This document shows, piece after piece, positions 27,601 through 37,576 of a stretch of 64,000 nucleotides of DNA (position 1 is the first letter of the stretch; each line of letters opens with the position of its first letter). Source of the stretch: Stieleria bergensis (GTDB taxonomy: Bacteria; Planctomycetota; Planctomycetia; Pirellulales; Pirellulaceae); assembly GCA_007745635.1 (NCBI GenBank), contig CP036272.1:654772-718771 (forward strand), in the 5' to 3' direction. Made by a program: the position numbers and the translations under genes. The notes beneath the pieces were generated by a model. It searched no databases. It was given only the letters and a program-made list of their open reading frames with translations, and was not told where the DNA came from.

Positions 27601-28909
27601 TCTTGGATAGTTCCGCCGATCCAAAGCATAGGAGTGTCCCGGATTCAGTGGAGGCAATGATTTGCCCTGCTTCAGTGATGGCAATGCCATGCACTGGACG
27701 ACCGCGTTGGTCGGATGTCGATTTGGCGGTGCAGATCAGTTGGCCGGTTTCTGGGCGGTAGAGATTCAGGCCCGATGCAGTGCCAACGATCACCGCGTTT
27801 TTGGCCAGTGCAAGGGCATTGCCGGTGCGGATCGGCTGGCTCCAAAGCGTTTCTTGCGATGCATGATCGCGACAGGTGATGCGATCAGAGGTCATGCGAA
27901 ACACTCGACCGCCACCGATCACGACCGATCGGACGTCGCGGTAAACGGCCAAGCTTGCGGCATTGTTCTCTGGATTGAATTGCTTTGCTTCAGCGTGGTT
28001 ACCGAGGACGAGTTTTTGTTCGGGCGTGATGATCGCAAACGTGCCGCCGCCTGTTTTGGGAGAGCCTAAGAATTTGCCGGTTCGAGCGGAGAAGAACTTT
28101 GGTGCGATGCGACCCTGTGGTGCGATCAGTGTGTGATTGGCAATAGCCATGGCGCCTTCAAACGTGTGATCGTTGAGTCGTTTGACGAAGCCAGCTTCGT
28201 TGGTTTTTCCGGTTTTCACATCGATGCTGCACAGATAGGACGGTTCCCAAGGTAGCAAGGAGGCGGCGAAGATGGCTTGGTCCTCGTGAACCAGGACACC
28301 GGTGCGAACAGGCCACAGACTGATCAGGCGTCCGTCGTTGAGCACATGGTCGTGCAGTGCATCGCTAGCTTCGTGGGGCAGTTGGTGTTCTCTGGGGCAG
28401 AAGGACCATTGGAGCTGGCCGGATTCTGTCCCCAAAGAATACACGCGGCCATCATCGCTGCCGACTATGACCGATTGCTGGTGGATTGTTGGAGCCATGC
28501 GAACCGGGCCACCGGTTGCAAACCGCCATTTCAATTCTCCCGTGCTTTCATCGAAGGCGTAGACACAGTCATCCGCGGACGAAGCGATGTAGACCGTGCC
28601 GTCCTTGGCCACCGGGTGGTAGCACAGATCGTAATTCCGCATCGAAGGCAAATGACGTCGGTCGTTGAAGGCGTCCCAGCGCGCCGGGCCATCCCAGGCT
28701 GGTCGCGGTGGCATCGTCAGTTGGTGCTGCCAGAGGAGTGCGAGATCGTGAGTTGAGATGTCAACCTCAGCGACTCCCGAGCGTCGGTCGTCGCCGCGAT
28801 AGGTCGCCCAGGATTCAGCGTTCGCGCGGGAGAGCAGGGCACTGCACTGGAAGAGCTGAGGGAGCTGGAGTAGCAGTGGCAGAAGCAAGGCCAGGAATCG
28901 CATGTTCAT
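24686..28909 (-). CDS. Secreted double PQQ-propeller protein with LamG and Rossmann-like domains
   Basis: A 1407-residue protein. ATG 28909 begins a signal peptide (MNMRFLALLLPLLLQLPQLF); the frame is open upstream to 29128 but only non-coding sequence lies there. Order of parts: PQQ-like beta-propeller (about 36-440, with GTVYIASSADDCVYAFDEST and SVIVGSDDGRVYSLGTESGQ), LamG/concanavalin domain (about 545-700, WHQVAGVFDGRQQSLYVDGK), a short beta domain, a Rossmann/methyltransferase-like region (about 835-970), and a second propeller (about 975-1390, with DGRLFIQGHQRILALDGHNG). Propellers of this kind are protein- or ligand-binding scaffolds. The stop codon comes from the end of an inserted element, so the last residues may not be ancestral. 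Confidence 0.9.
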   Translation of the reverse strand: MNMRFLALLLPLLLQLPQLFQCSALLSRANAESWATYRGDDRRSGVAEVDISTHDLALLWQHQLTMPPRPAWDGPARWDAFNDRRHLPSMRNYDLCYHPVAKDGTVYIASSADDCVYAFDESTGELKWRFATGGPVRMAPTIHQQSVIVGSDDGRVYSLGTESGQLQWSFCPREHQLPHEASDALHDHVLNDGRLISLWPVRTGVLVHEDQAIFAASLLPWEPSYLCSIDVKTGKTNEAGFVKRLNDHTFEGAMAIANHTLIAPQGRIAPKFFSARTGKFLGSPKTGGGTFAIITPEQKLVLGNHAEAKQFNPENNAASLAVYRDVRSVVIGGGRVFRMTSDRITCRDHASQETLWSQPIRTGNALALAKNAVIVGTASGLNLYRPETGQLICTAKSTSDQRGRPVHGIAITEAGQIIASTESGTLLCFGSAELSKTAQGKDFVHHLNAPSKQSATNQSHAPELPTLAKGLQTGLISRWVPTRKGIEANNRRQAHETKVPKGLKVFDQTGDQHGRLRESATIQSWPTGEALELAGTTSIEISTGATPAWLPRNALTALAWVRLREGSEWGGVISAVRDNGNDEQGWVLGYRRNKLAFGIKQSGTKTGVRYCIAPQDFQSDSWHQVAGVFDGRQQSLYVDGKLVTQLDCESAGIQYPDTLFVTLGAFHDEDEHHRMKGMLGEARIYDRPLTATEVATDFNQLRTTFPAVEPTPEPKSLRQGPIVQFLTSGQAAFWGQTHKSVPTGALTLKWKEQGSHQWQIAALESDSPFITATLTDLRPRSLYDYAVFQDDQLHAGPWLLDTHFSYAWQRPHGAGTDSPASASTDFIPGLGQVLESVSSFPRSAQRPLIGIVGNDVATAIAVQTASQSQVVMLCPAEPKDIIRIRQELAARNLSGHSIAAMPLSGDAPEDFVNVLITRDHAALETAWRHVRPDGGVAIVCQSNLDALTKTTNQLAQLESSQQLDQHSVLIKGKRRGAADWTHMYGGADNSHFTGETLSDANQAKDLKVQWLGRPGPRHQSDRENRKPSPLYADGRLFIQGHQRILALDGHNGTIQWTREIPEMARFNIPRDCSNWCTDGKHLYLAIGDRCWTLDCQTGQLTKSIEVPDDPNADGNKAWGYVSMSQNQLIGSVTSDASAFTDWYGKQFWYDSQNGALAAKVVSSSLFAIDPASSKRLWTFQDTLILNSTITIAGDHVFFCQARAPENFDRSLMRLQDAAAWDSLELVAVDRKTGKEHYRTPLPGIDLTTSLSVTASEDWLIVSGSAQGRFEVLGIKQQDGSQWWRRKIPWEADHHGKHLSRPAIANGKVFLRPVVLQLATGETLDALKFPGGHTCASYTLTARSMFLRAGSMTMWTPEKNQSSKWNRLRTDCWISHVPAGGMLLMPEGGGGCSCGGWLETSMGFRPDK

Positions 28910-29111
28910 GCCATCGTAGCGTGTGGCGGCGGACGCAGGAGGATGGAGAGGGGACGCCTGCGGATAACCCACCATTGTACTACGCTCATTGCCTGCCTGC
29001 AGCGCCCGCAAATGAGCTGATTGCCTGTTCGTTTGGCGGCCGGCCGGAGCGGACCTAGCGGCCGGCCGAGTCGGGGCGTGCCATTCACCATCACCGCTGA
29101 GAGCCAACAAA

Positions 29112-29139
29112 AAACCCGCTGCATGCACGCAGCGGGTTT
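29112..29139 (-). terminator. Rho-independent terminator of gap
   Basis: AAACCCGCTGC and GCAGCGGGTTT form an 11-bp stem with a six-base loop. On the minus strand it runs into TTTTTTGTTGG. It lies about 30 bases after the GAPDH stop. Confidence 0.9.
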
Positions 29140-29169
29140 GATGTTTTTCTCGTTCGCTAAAGCGGCTGC

Positions 29170-30255
<1,086 letters not shown>

Positions 30256-30337
30256 TCATCAGTCTCGGGGAAGGGGAATGTCTTTTGCGATGAAACGCGA
30301 CGACAATACAATTTCAACAATTCAATGTTGTGTTGCA

Positions 30338-30379
30338 CAATTGAGCTACGACAGTTGAGCTGCGGCAGTTGAGCGACAA
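30338..30379. repeat. 14-bp tandem repeat upstream of gap
   Basis: Three consecutive 14-base units: CAATTGAGCTACGA, CAGTTGAGCTGCGG and CAGTTGAGCGACAA. They lie about 145-190 bases upstream of the gap start in the divergent spacer with the methyltransferase gene. Confidence 0.7.
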
Positions 30380-30464
30380 CACTAAACCACGGCAGTGAGC
30401 CTGCTGCAAAACGATTGTGGAATCCACGCAGAGCAGATTATAGAAACGCAGCCGAATTTACACC

Positions 30465-31322
30465 ATGACCCCTGAATCAACACCACCCGCTTGGCAGCGA
30501 CCGCCTGGCGTCGCCGCCGGAACCTGGGATTACGTGCATCATGGGGCAATCGCACGCCACTATGATGGCTTTGTGGCGGGCACTCCGCTTTGTCAGTTGG
30601 ACCTGGACTACGTCCTGCGACATTTAACCCCCCTGATAGAGAATTCATTTGCCGGTACCGGGCTGCCCACGCGGCCCATTCTGGATCTGGGCTGCGGAAC
30701 CGGGCGAATCAGTGTGCCGCTGTCACATCAAGGTCTGGATGTGTTGGCCATCGACTTGAGCCTGCCCATGCTCGGCCAGCTTTGTCAGCGAACCGCCGAT
30801 TCAGATGCCAAAGCACCGCCACAAACCACTGCCGAAACCAAATTGGGGCGTCTGTACCCTGTCCAAGCAAATCTGGTTCAGTTGGACGGGATCGCTGATC
30901 AGGTGGCCAGCGCCGCGATCTGCATGTTCAGTACTTTAGGCATGATCCAGGGGGCCCAAAATCGACTGCAGTTTCTCAAACACGTGCGCCGCATTTTGCA
31001 GCCGGAGGGTTTAATGATTGCGCACGTGCATCGACATCTAGCGGCCTTGCGCGAAACCGGTGGACTGGGCAAACTGATCGGAGGTGCCTGGCAGGCGTGG
31101 CGACAACCGGAAACAGAATGGGGTGACGCTGTTTATGGCTATCGAGGTCTGGAGAAGATGTTCATGCATCGTTTCTCCAAACGAGAGTTAACCCGTTTGT
31201 TTGCCACTGCCGGTTGGGAGGTGCAAGTCATTGATCGAGTGAACCTGCACGGTGATGGCCTGGCCCGCAGTCGCTGGAACACGGGCGGTTACTTCATCGT
31301 CGCCCAGGCCACGGACCAGTGA
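30465..31322 (+). CDS. Class I SAM-dependent methyltransferase
   Basis: A 285-residue protein. Motif I, ILDLGCGTGRISVPLSHQG, is at about residues 67-85, followed by the acidic motif II strand DVLAIDLSLPMLGQL. Motif IV appears as AAICMFSTLGMIQG, and an LQPEGLMIAHVHRHLAALRE segment precedes the C-terminal strands. The short N-terminal segment YVHHGAIARHYDGFVAG resembles small-molecule methyltransferases more than rRNA or protein ones. It is divergent from gap and convergent with the hydrolase gene, with no operon partner. The substrate is unknown. Confidence 0.88.
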   Translation: MTPESTPPAWQRPPGVAAGTWDYVHHGAIARHYDGFVAGTPLCQLDLDYVLRHLTPLIENSFAGTGLPTRPILDLGCGTGRISVPLSHQGLDVLAIDLSLPMLGQLCQRTADSDAKAPPQTTAETKLGRLYPVQANLVQLDGIADQVASAAICMFSTLGMIQGAQNRLQFLKHVRRILQPEGLMIAHVHRHLAALRETGGLGKLIGGAWQAWRQPETEWGDAVYGYRGLEKMFMHRFSKRELTRLFATAGWEVQVIDRVNLHGDGLARSRWNTGGYFIVAQATDQ

Positions 31323-31367
31323 TGGGTGCGGTGTAGGTCGCCACTGGCTTGGCTTCCTGCTGGCTTC

Positions 31368-33419
31368 TTAGTCTTGAGCGGGTTGCAGCCCGTCGACCTT
31401 TTCTTCTAGGCCGATCGAAACATCGATCTGATCGTTGAACTGTTGTTGATATGCCTTGGCATCGAGTTCTAATCCGCCGCCGTTTAGCAAGATGGTCTTG
31501 GGGTAGGTGCCTCCGACCCATTTGAGGTTTCGCATCTGGCGACCTTGACCTCGTCTGGCATTGCTTTTGAAAACCTTGCGCTGGCCGTCAGCGACTGCTT
31601 CCAGTTGATCGGCGATGGTCATGTGATCAAGGGTTTGCCAATCGGCAGGCAGATCGGTTTGGTTTGCAAGCTTTGGCTTGAGATCACTGATGTCGATGGT
31701 CAGTGTTTGCCAATCGTCGGATGCCATCATTGGCACGACGCAGTAGAAGTCACCCGATGGAAACTCACGTCCATATTTGGAGTAGCTGTTGAAGGTGAAT
31801 TCAAGGATCAGGTTTTCGCCAATCGGATCGAGCACGTCGAGTGATAATTTGGCACCAATCGGGCCACGCCATTTGGGGTCGCGGATCTTGCGAGTGTTCA
31901 AGCGATCGCTCGAATAGCGATACCAGTCCGGTTTGCCATCGTTCGCAAAGCTTGATTCAATCAGACGCGTTGTGACGTCGGTGACAGCTGGCTGAGCTTT
32001 CTGGACCTCGGGGATTTCAAACTTCTGCACGTTGGTGCTCAAGGCAAACAGCTCCGCGGGATCTTTCTTCCAGCGCGGCCCATGTAGCTGGAGAGCTTGG
32101 GGATGTTTGTAATAGACATTGGCCAGAGTAAAGAAGCCCAGGTCGCTCGAAGTGATTGGCGCCGAGGCAACATAGGCATCGCCTTGCTTTTCGACGCGAG
32201 CGGATCGATTGAAGCGAAATTGGCCGTTGGGATCCTGAGAATAATAGATTTCCACACGCTCCACCTCCGCTGGGCGATCGGGGAGGACGGTGACAATCGG
32301 CCCCGTCTCGTCCCCATGTAGGTCGACGTTGATTGCAGGCGTTTTCGGCAGTTCATAAGTGCCTTTGAGATACTGTTCGAACATCAGCAAATGCGTGAAG
32401 TCGCACTCGGCAGCATGCCGGTGATTCATATGAGGCGTGATCGAGAACCGCACCGGTGTGTCAGCAGGAATCGCAGGCCAGTTAAAGGCCAGATTGGAAA
32501 GCATTCCATTGAAGTCGTTTTGTGGGCCACGATACAGGATCGGGCAACGCACATCTTGCAACATTCGCGTGTCATCGATGTACTTGGCATAGAGTGGCTG
32601 GAGTGGTTGGGGGCGAGAGGAGTTGCCCTTGCGTTGCTTTAACGCTGCAGGGGCTGCGCCGGTGCCGCCGCAAGAGGGCACGGCAACTTTGACTCGATCG
32701 TCCGTGCCGGCCAGCATGACAGAAAGCTTGCCGCCCATCGAATGGCCGTGAACACCTATCCGATCGGGATCAACGAAGTCCAATTGTTGCAGCAGCGTGA
32801 TCGCTCGTTTGTTGGCCAGGTTGATCAGGAACCAGTTGTTGTTGCGTGGTGAATCGAAATCGTCGTAGGTCAGCGGGTCAGGTTGAGTCTTCGCATACCA
32901 GCCGTTGTGTTTCTGAGTCGCATCCAGTGGCGACCAATCGGTGCCTACTTTGCCTTCGCCGGGTTGGCCAGGTTCTTGATGCTGCATCAAGCGACCGCCC
33001 CAATTCGTTGACAGCACGGCGTAACCGTTTTGAGCCACGCCAAAGGCGAGTTCCGCCATGGCTCGTTGACCACCACCGTGGATTTGCACCACGCCGGGAA
33101 CCCTGCCCATTGGCTTGGATGGATAGGCGAGGTAGCCGCCCATACGCACTTGTTTGCCTTTGAAAGTGCCCACAACGTAGGAGATCATTTCGATGGTGAC
33201 ATGGTCTTGCTGATAACGATGCAAGACCTGTACATCCAGCGGATCCTTGGCCGGATCAAAGGTTGCCCACAACGAGGGGATGTCGGCCGGAAGGCTTTGG
33301 GCGGTCATCGGTGGCAACGTGTCCTGGGAACGATCGTTGTTCGATGATGGTTGTGCGACCAACAGGGAGTTCGCGCAGCAGCAGAGCACGAGCGACAACA
33401 GAGTGGGCAGTGTACGCAT
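31368..33419 (-). CDS. Secreted alpha/beta hydrolase (acetyl-xylan-esterase-like) with C-terminal beta domain
   Basis: A 683-residue protein with a signal peptide (MRTLPTLLSLVLCCCANSLL). Residues about 75-370 form an alpha/beta hydrolase: the strand GRVPGVVQIHGGGQRA, the nucleophile elbow GVHGHSMGGKLS with Ser227, a likely acid Asp in RGPQNDFNGML and His in ITPHMNHRHAAE. This is the prolyl-oligopeptidase/acetyl-xylan esterase type. The C-terminal 200 residues (from about 480) are beta-rich, with GENLILEFTFNSY and TLTIDISDLK, and resemble a carbohydrate-binding or jelly-roll domain. A role in degrading complex sugars outside the cytoplasm is inferred; the substrate is not determined. Confidence 0.87.
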   Translation of the reverse strand: MRTLPTLLSLVLCCCANSLLVAQPSSNNDRSQDTLPPMTAQSLPADIPSLWATFDPAKDPLDVQVLHRYQQDHVTIEMISYVVGTFKGKQVRMGGYLAYPSKPMGRVPGVVQIHGGGQRAMAELAFGVAQNGYAVLSTNWGGRLMQHQEPGQPGEGKVGTDWSPLDATQKHNGWYAKTQPDPLTYDDFDSPRNNNWFLINLANKRAITLLQQLDFVDPDRIGVHGHSMGGKLSVMLAGTDDRVKVAVPSCGGTGAAPAALKQRKGNSSRPQPLQPLYAKYIDDTRMLQDVRCPILYRGPQNDFNGMLSNLAFNWPAIPADTPVRFSITPHMNHRHAAECDFTHLLMFEQYLKGTYELPKTPAINVDLHGDETGPIVTVLPDRPAEVERVEIYYSQDPNGQFRFNRSARVEKQGDAYVASAPITSSDLGFFTLANVYYKHPQALQLHGPRWKKDPAELFALSTNVQKFEIPEVQKAQPAVTDVTTRLIESSFANDGKPDWYRYSSDRLNTRKIRDPKWRGPIGAKLSLDVLDPIGENLILEFTFNSYSKYGREFPSGDFYCVVPMMASDDWQTLTIDISDLKPKLANQTDLPADWQTLDHMTIADQLEAVADGQRKVFKSNARRGQGRQMRNLKWVGGTYPKTILLNGGGLELDAKAYQQQFNDQIDVSIGLEEKVDGLQPAQD

Positions 33420-33709
33420 GGAATCTTCGTGGGGAGGCAGTTGAGAATCTGAGACTCTATTCTAGGTTCTGGTTTCTGCACCGCGTCCAGTCCAGTCCAG
33501 TCGTTGGACCGGCCAGATGCTGTCCCGCGGCAATCAAGAAAGCCTACCGCCTTGGGATTCTTCGCTGACGTGGCGACGGTGAAGTCGTGGAGTGCTGCAG
33601 CATGGGGGCATGACGTTTAATCGACGCGGTGCATGAGCAGGTGGAGTATACTATCGTCCTGTCGGTCTTGCCTCTCGTTTGACTTGTTGTGACTGGAATC
33701 TTGGTGGTC

Positions 33710-36199
33710 ATGATGTCGTGTGCCTGCAATCAACTGTTGAGACATTGGAAACGTATCCCGTTGGTGATCGCGCTGTTGATCGTCACTGGCGTTGCTCAGG
33801 CACAGGTTCAGCCGGTGCTCAACGCTCAGCAAGCCACGGCGGGGTTTGCTGATTCGGATCGGCAGGAGTTGCGTCACTTGATGCAGCAGCACTGCGCTGA
33901 CTGCCACGCCAATGGCCAGTCGGAAGGCGGCTTCGCGATTGAGCAGTTGGATTGGGACCTGGCGCGAGTCGCTGTCTTTGATCAATGGGAGACCATTCAT
34001 GATCGAATTGAATCCGGTGAGATGCCACCTGCCCAGGCAAGCGAATTAGACGACGCGTCGCGGCAGGAGTTTGTTCAAACGGTCGCGACGCCTTTGTTTG
34101 CCGTTCATGCCCATCGAAAGGGGACGGTGCTGAGGCGTTTGAACCGCCAAGAGTATGAGAACACGGTCAATGATCTCTTTGGAACCAACTTGGCGCTGGC
34201 GGCAATGCTGCCAGAAGACGCCCGCAGTCATGAATTTGACAATGTTGGCCAATCGCTGGGCCTCTCGATGGTCCACTTGCAGCGTTACTTGGAGGCTGGC
34301 AACAAAGTGCTGGATGCGGCCATCGCGAGTCGCACCGAAGCAGAGAAGGTTGAAACCAAGACGGTTTGGTACAAAGACACGCGAGAAGCTAGTACCCATG
34401 TTGGCAAGTCGTGGAAACTGCTTGATGATGGCTACATGGTGCGGTTTGCAGGCGGTGGTTATCCCAGTGGAATGGTTCGCGGCACCGACTTTGGCAAGGC
34501 TGGCTATTATCGAATTACCGTGACCGGATATGCCCATCAATCGGATCAGCCGATTGTCTTTTCCATCGGTGGAACCAGTTTTGCTGCGGGGAGCGACAAG
34601 CCGATCTATGGCTTTTACCAAGCGCCGTCCGGTGAACCAACGACGGTGCAGTTGGTGACTTGGATTGAACCACGATACATGGTGCAGATTGAGCCATATG
34701 GACTTTCGATGAGCGGTTTTCGTCGCGGAGATCCCATTGATCAATACCAGGGACCCGGACTTGCGATTGGTGAAATCAAGGTCGAGGGTCCGCTGGTGGA
34801 TCGTTTTCCGTCGGTCGGCCATGATTTGATCTTCACTGGGATGGGGCGTCGAGAGATTCCACCTCGCAATCCCAACGATCGCACCAAGTCCTGGTACAAG
34901 CCCGCGTTTGAAATCGTCTCCGAAGATCTGGAAGCCGATGTGCGCCGTGCGCTGGTGCGGGTTGGTGATCAACTGTTTCGGCGGCCTGTTCAGCCAGAGA
35001 CTGTTGATGAGATGTTTGCGCTCTTTCAGCGACGCGTCGACGCGGGAGACAGTCATGAAATTGCCTTGCGGACTTCTGTGCTGGCGATGATGTGTTCCCC
35101 GCAGTTTTTGTTCTTGCAGGAAAAGCCCGGCCAACTGGATGACCATGCTTTGGCTTCACGACTGGCGTACTTTCTGCATCGGTCGTCACCTGATGAAACC
35201 TTGCGTCAACTCGCTCAGCAGGGGCGTTTGGTTGATCCGAATGTGCTAACCCAACAGACGCAGCGCATGATGAACAGTGGCCGGTTCGCACGCTTTATCG
35301 ATGACTTTTGCGATAACTGGTTGGACCTGCGGCAGATGGATTTTACGGCCCCCGATCGCAAGCTATTTCCTGAATACGATTTGTTCTTAAGGCACAGCAT
35401 GCCTCTGGAGACAAAGGCCTTCGTGCGACACTTGTTGGTCAAGAACTTGCCGATTCGCAACCTAGTGCAGTCTGATTTTGCGATGCTGAATTGTCGCTTG
35501 GCCGAACACTATGGACTGCCCAAGTTGAAAAGCGAAAAGATCCAGCTGGTGAAGTTGCCGCCCGATTCCCTACGCGGCGGCTTGCTTTCTCAGGCGGCGA
35601 TTTTGAAGGTCACTGCCAACGGAACCAATACCTCCCCGGTGGTTCGCGGCGTGTGGGTCAGTGAGCGGTTGCTGGGAAAGACTCCCCCGCCACCACCGCC
35701 GGGAGTCCCTGGCGTGGAGCCCGACATTCGCGGTGCCAGCACGCTGCGCGAGTTACTGGCCAAGCATCGTGATTCCAGTAACTGTCGCGCTTGCCATGCA
35801 AAGATAGATCCACCCGGATTTGCTCTGGAGTGTTTCAATCCGATTGGTGGTTTTCGTGATCGCTATCGAAGTTTGGGAGAAGGCGATCGGGTGGACCGCG
35901 TGATTTTGGGGCGTAAGGTGAATTATCGCCTGGGGCCGCCGGTGGACGCTTCGGGCGAAGAGTCAGATGGGAATCGCTTCGCCAGTTTCCAGGAGTTTCG
36001 GCAGTTGTTGGCTGATCAAGATGAGCAGCTGGCCCGAGCGTTTGTAGGAAAACTGGCGACCTTTGCCAGTGGCCGTGAGCTCGGTTTTTCCGATCGCCAA
36101 GAGGTGCAGCGGATTGTTGACAGCACTGCCGAGACGGGCTACCGAGCGCGAGATTTGCTGATGGCTGTCGTCAAGAGCTCGATCTTTCGGCAGAAATAG
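33710..36199 (+). CDS. DUF1592/DUF1588/DUF1585 planctomycete cytochrome-type protein
   Basis: About 829 residues from ATG 33710, which opens an export signal (RIPLVIALLIVTGVAQAQ); GTG 33689 is an alternative. The planctomycete multi-domain order is visible: a haem-c motif CADCH (about residue 62), DUF1587 (LRRLNRQEYENTVNDLFG), a beta-rich carbohydrate-binding-like insert (about 220-370), DUF1595 (ALVRVGDQLFRRPVQPE), DUF1592 (YFLHRSSPDETLRQLA), DUF1588 (RGGLLSQAAILKVTANGTNT) with a second CRACH, and DUF1585 at the end (FASGRELGFSDRQEVQRIV). It is paired with the DUF1552 gene 90 bp downstream, the standard partner. The biochemical role is unknown; a periplasmic redox function is inferred from the haem motifs. 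Confidence 0.93.
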   Translation: MMSCACNQLLRHWKRIPLVIALLIVTGVAQAQVQPVLNAQQATAGFADSDRQELRHLMQQHCADCHANGQSEGGFAIEQLDWDLARVAVFDQWETIHDRIESGEMPPAQASELDDASRQEFVQTVATPLFAVHAHRKGTVLRRLNRQEYENTVNDLFGTNLALAAMLPEDARSHEFDNVGQSLGLSMVHLQRYLEAGNKVLDAAIASRTEAEKVETKTVWYKDTREASTHVGKSWKLLDDGYMVRFAGGGYPSGMVRGTDFGKAGYYRITVTGYAHQSDQPIVFSIGGTSFAAGSDKPIYGFYQAPSGEPTTVQLVTWIEPRYMVQIEPYGLSMSGFRRGDPIDQYQGPGLAIGEIKVEGPLVDRFPSVGHDLIFTGMGRREIPPRNPNDRTKSWYKPAFEIVSEDLEADVRRALVRVGDQLFRRPVQPETVDEMFALFQRRVDAGDSHEIALRTSVLAMMCSPQFLFLQEKPGQLDDHALASRLAYFLHRSSPDETLRQLAQQGRLVDPNVLTQQTQRMMNSGRFARFIDDFCDNWLDLRQMDFTAPDRKLFPEYDLFLRHSMPLETKAFVRHLLVKNLPIRNLVQSDFAMLNCRLAEHYGLPKLKSEKIQLVKLPPDSLRGGLLSQAAILKVTANGTNTSPVVRGVWVSERLLGKTPPPPPPGVPGVEPDIRGASTLRELLAKHRDSSNCRACHAKIDPPGFALECFNPIGGFRDRYRSLGEGDRVDRVILGRKVNYRLGPPVDASGEESDGNRFASFQEFRQLLADQDEQLARAFVGKLATFASGRELGFSDRQEVQRIVDSTAETGYRARDLLMAVVKSSIFRQK

Positions 36200-36289
36200 T
36201 TATCGCAGTTGACAGGTGTTTTCAGGTACGATGGCGTGCATGCAGATTCATGGCATGCTTCCTAACCGAACATTGAACAGAGGCAGATC

Positions 36290-37576
36290 GTGCAAATTAA
36301 TTTTCGTCAGCGAGGCATGTCGCGTAGAACGTTGTTGCGTTCAGCTGGTGTTTCATTAGCTTTGCCAATGCTTTCGGCCATGCAGCCAGCCTTTGCTGCG
36401 GCCGCAGAAACGCCCAAGCGCTTTATTGCCATCTGTGCCGGGTTAGGATTTCATGGGCCGTTTTTGTTCCCTGATCAACCCGGCCCGCTTCAGCCATCGA
36501 CGCCGTATTTGAATCGTCTGCGTGATCATCTTGATCAGATCACGCTGTTCTCTGGATTGTCGCATCCGAATCAGAATGGTAACAACGGTCACGCGTCAGG
36601 CATGACATGGTTGACCTCCGCTCAGCGACCTGGGCTGGCAGGATTCAAAAACACGATTTCACTTGACCAGCAGATGGCTGCCAAGTTAGCCGTCGCCACT
36701 CGGTTTCCGTACCTGGCATTAACGGCGACAGGACCATCGCTTTCGTGGACGTCTAGTGGTGTCAACATTCCGGCAGCATCATCGCCAGCAAAGTTGTTCA
36801 AGAAGCTGTTTATTGCTGGGACGGAGGATCAGATTCAGCAACAGGTTGGCCAGCTACAGCGTGGACAAAGTATTTTGGACACGGTGTCAGGACAGGCCAA
36901 GCGTCTAAATCAGACGTTGGGTCCAGCCGATCGGGACAAGTTAGATCAGTATTATTCGTCGGTTCGGGAGTTAGAGGATCGTTTGTTGCAAAGCGAACAG
37001 TGGGCCCGGAAGCCAAAGCCTGCGGTCGATTATCAGCCTCCTACTGATGTCAGAGACAAACAAGACATCATTGCCAAGCAGCGTTTGATGTACGACATGG
37101 TTCAGTTAGCGTTGCAAACCGATTCGACTCGCGTGGTGACTTACACCCTGGGCAGCATGAACGCCGTGCCCAGCAACATTGTTGGTGTCAAAACGGACTG
37201 GCACAACTTGTCCCACCATGGCAAGGATGAAGAGAAGATCGATGAGCTGCGATTGGTCGAGCAGGCTGAATTCGATGCCTTTGCGACGTTCTTGGCAGAG
37301 CTCAAGGCAGTCCAAGAGCAGGGCCGTTCACTTTTGGATCACACTGCGATTCTATTTGGGTCTAACCTGGGCAACGCGTCTTCGCACGATTGGCGTAACT
37401 TGCCGATCATCGTTGCGGGTGGTGGCTATCGGCACGGGCGGTATGTCGCTCATGATCAAGCCAAGAATACACCGTTGGCAAACCTGTTTGTGCCGCTGGC
37501 GCATCGGATGGGGCTAGAAATTGATCGCTTTGGCAGCAGCACGCAGTCGTCTCTGCGGGGGCTAGAACATCTGTAG
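36290..37576 (+). CDS. DUF1552 family protein, Tat-exported
   Basis: A 428-residue protein with a GTG start at 36290, preceded by an AGAGG ribosome-binding site. A twin-arginine signal (MSRRTLLRSAGVSLALPML) occupies residues 10-28. DUF1552 features include FIAICAGLGFHGPFLFP, ITLFSGLSHP, NNGHASGMTWLT, the long helical middle (LNQTLGPADRDKLDQYYSSV) and a C-terminal NLGNASSHDWRNLPIIVAGG. The fold is related to DUF1501/alkaline phosphatase. It always travels with DUF1592-type proteins, as here. Its 3' end overlaps the convergent GAP1-like gene by 15 bases. Confidence 0.93.
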   Translation: MQINFRQRGMSRRTLLRSAGVSLALPMLSAMQPAFAAAAETPKRFIAICAGLGFHGPFLFPDQPGPLQPSTPYLNRLRDHLDQITLFSGLSHPNQNGNNGHASGMTWLTSAQRPGLAGFKNTISLDQQMAAKLAVATRFPYLALTATGPSLSWTSSGVNIPAASSPAKLFKKLFIAGTEDQIQQQVGQLQRGQSILDTVSGQAKRLNQTLGPADRDKLDQYYSSVRELEDRLLQSEQWARKPKPAVDYQPPTDVRDKQDIIAKQRLMYDMVQLALQTDSTRVVTYTLGSMNAVPSNIVGVKTDWHNLSHHGKDEEKIDELRLVEQAEFDAFATFLAELKAVQEQGRSLLDHTAILFGSNLGNASSHDWRNLPIIVAGGGYRHGRYVAHDQAKNTPLANLFVPLAHRMGLEIDRFGSSTQSSLRGLEHL

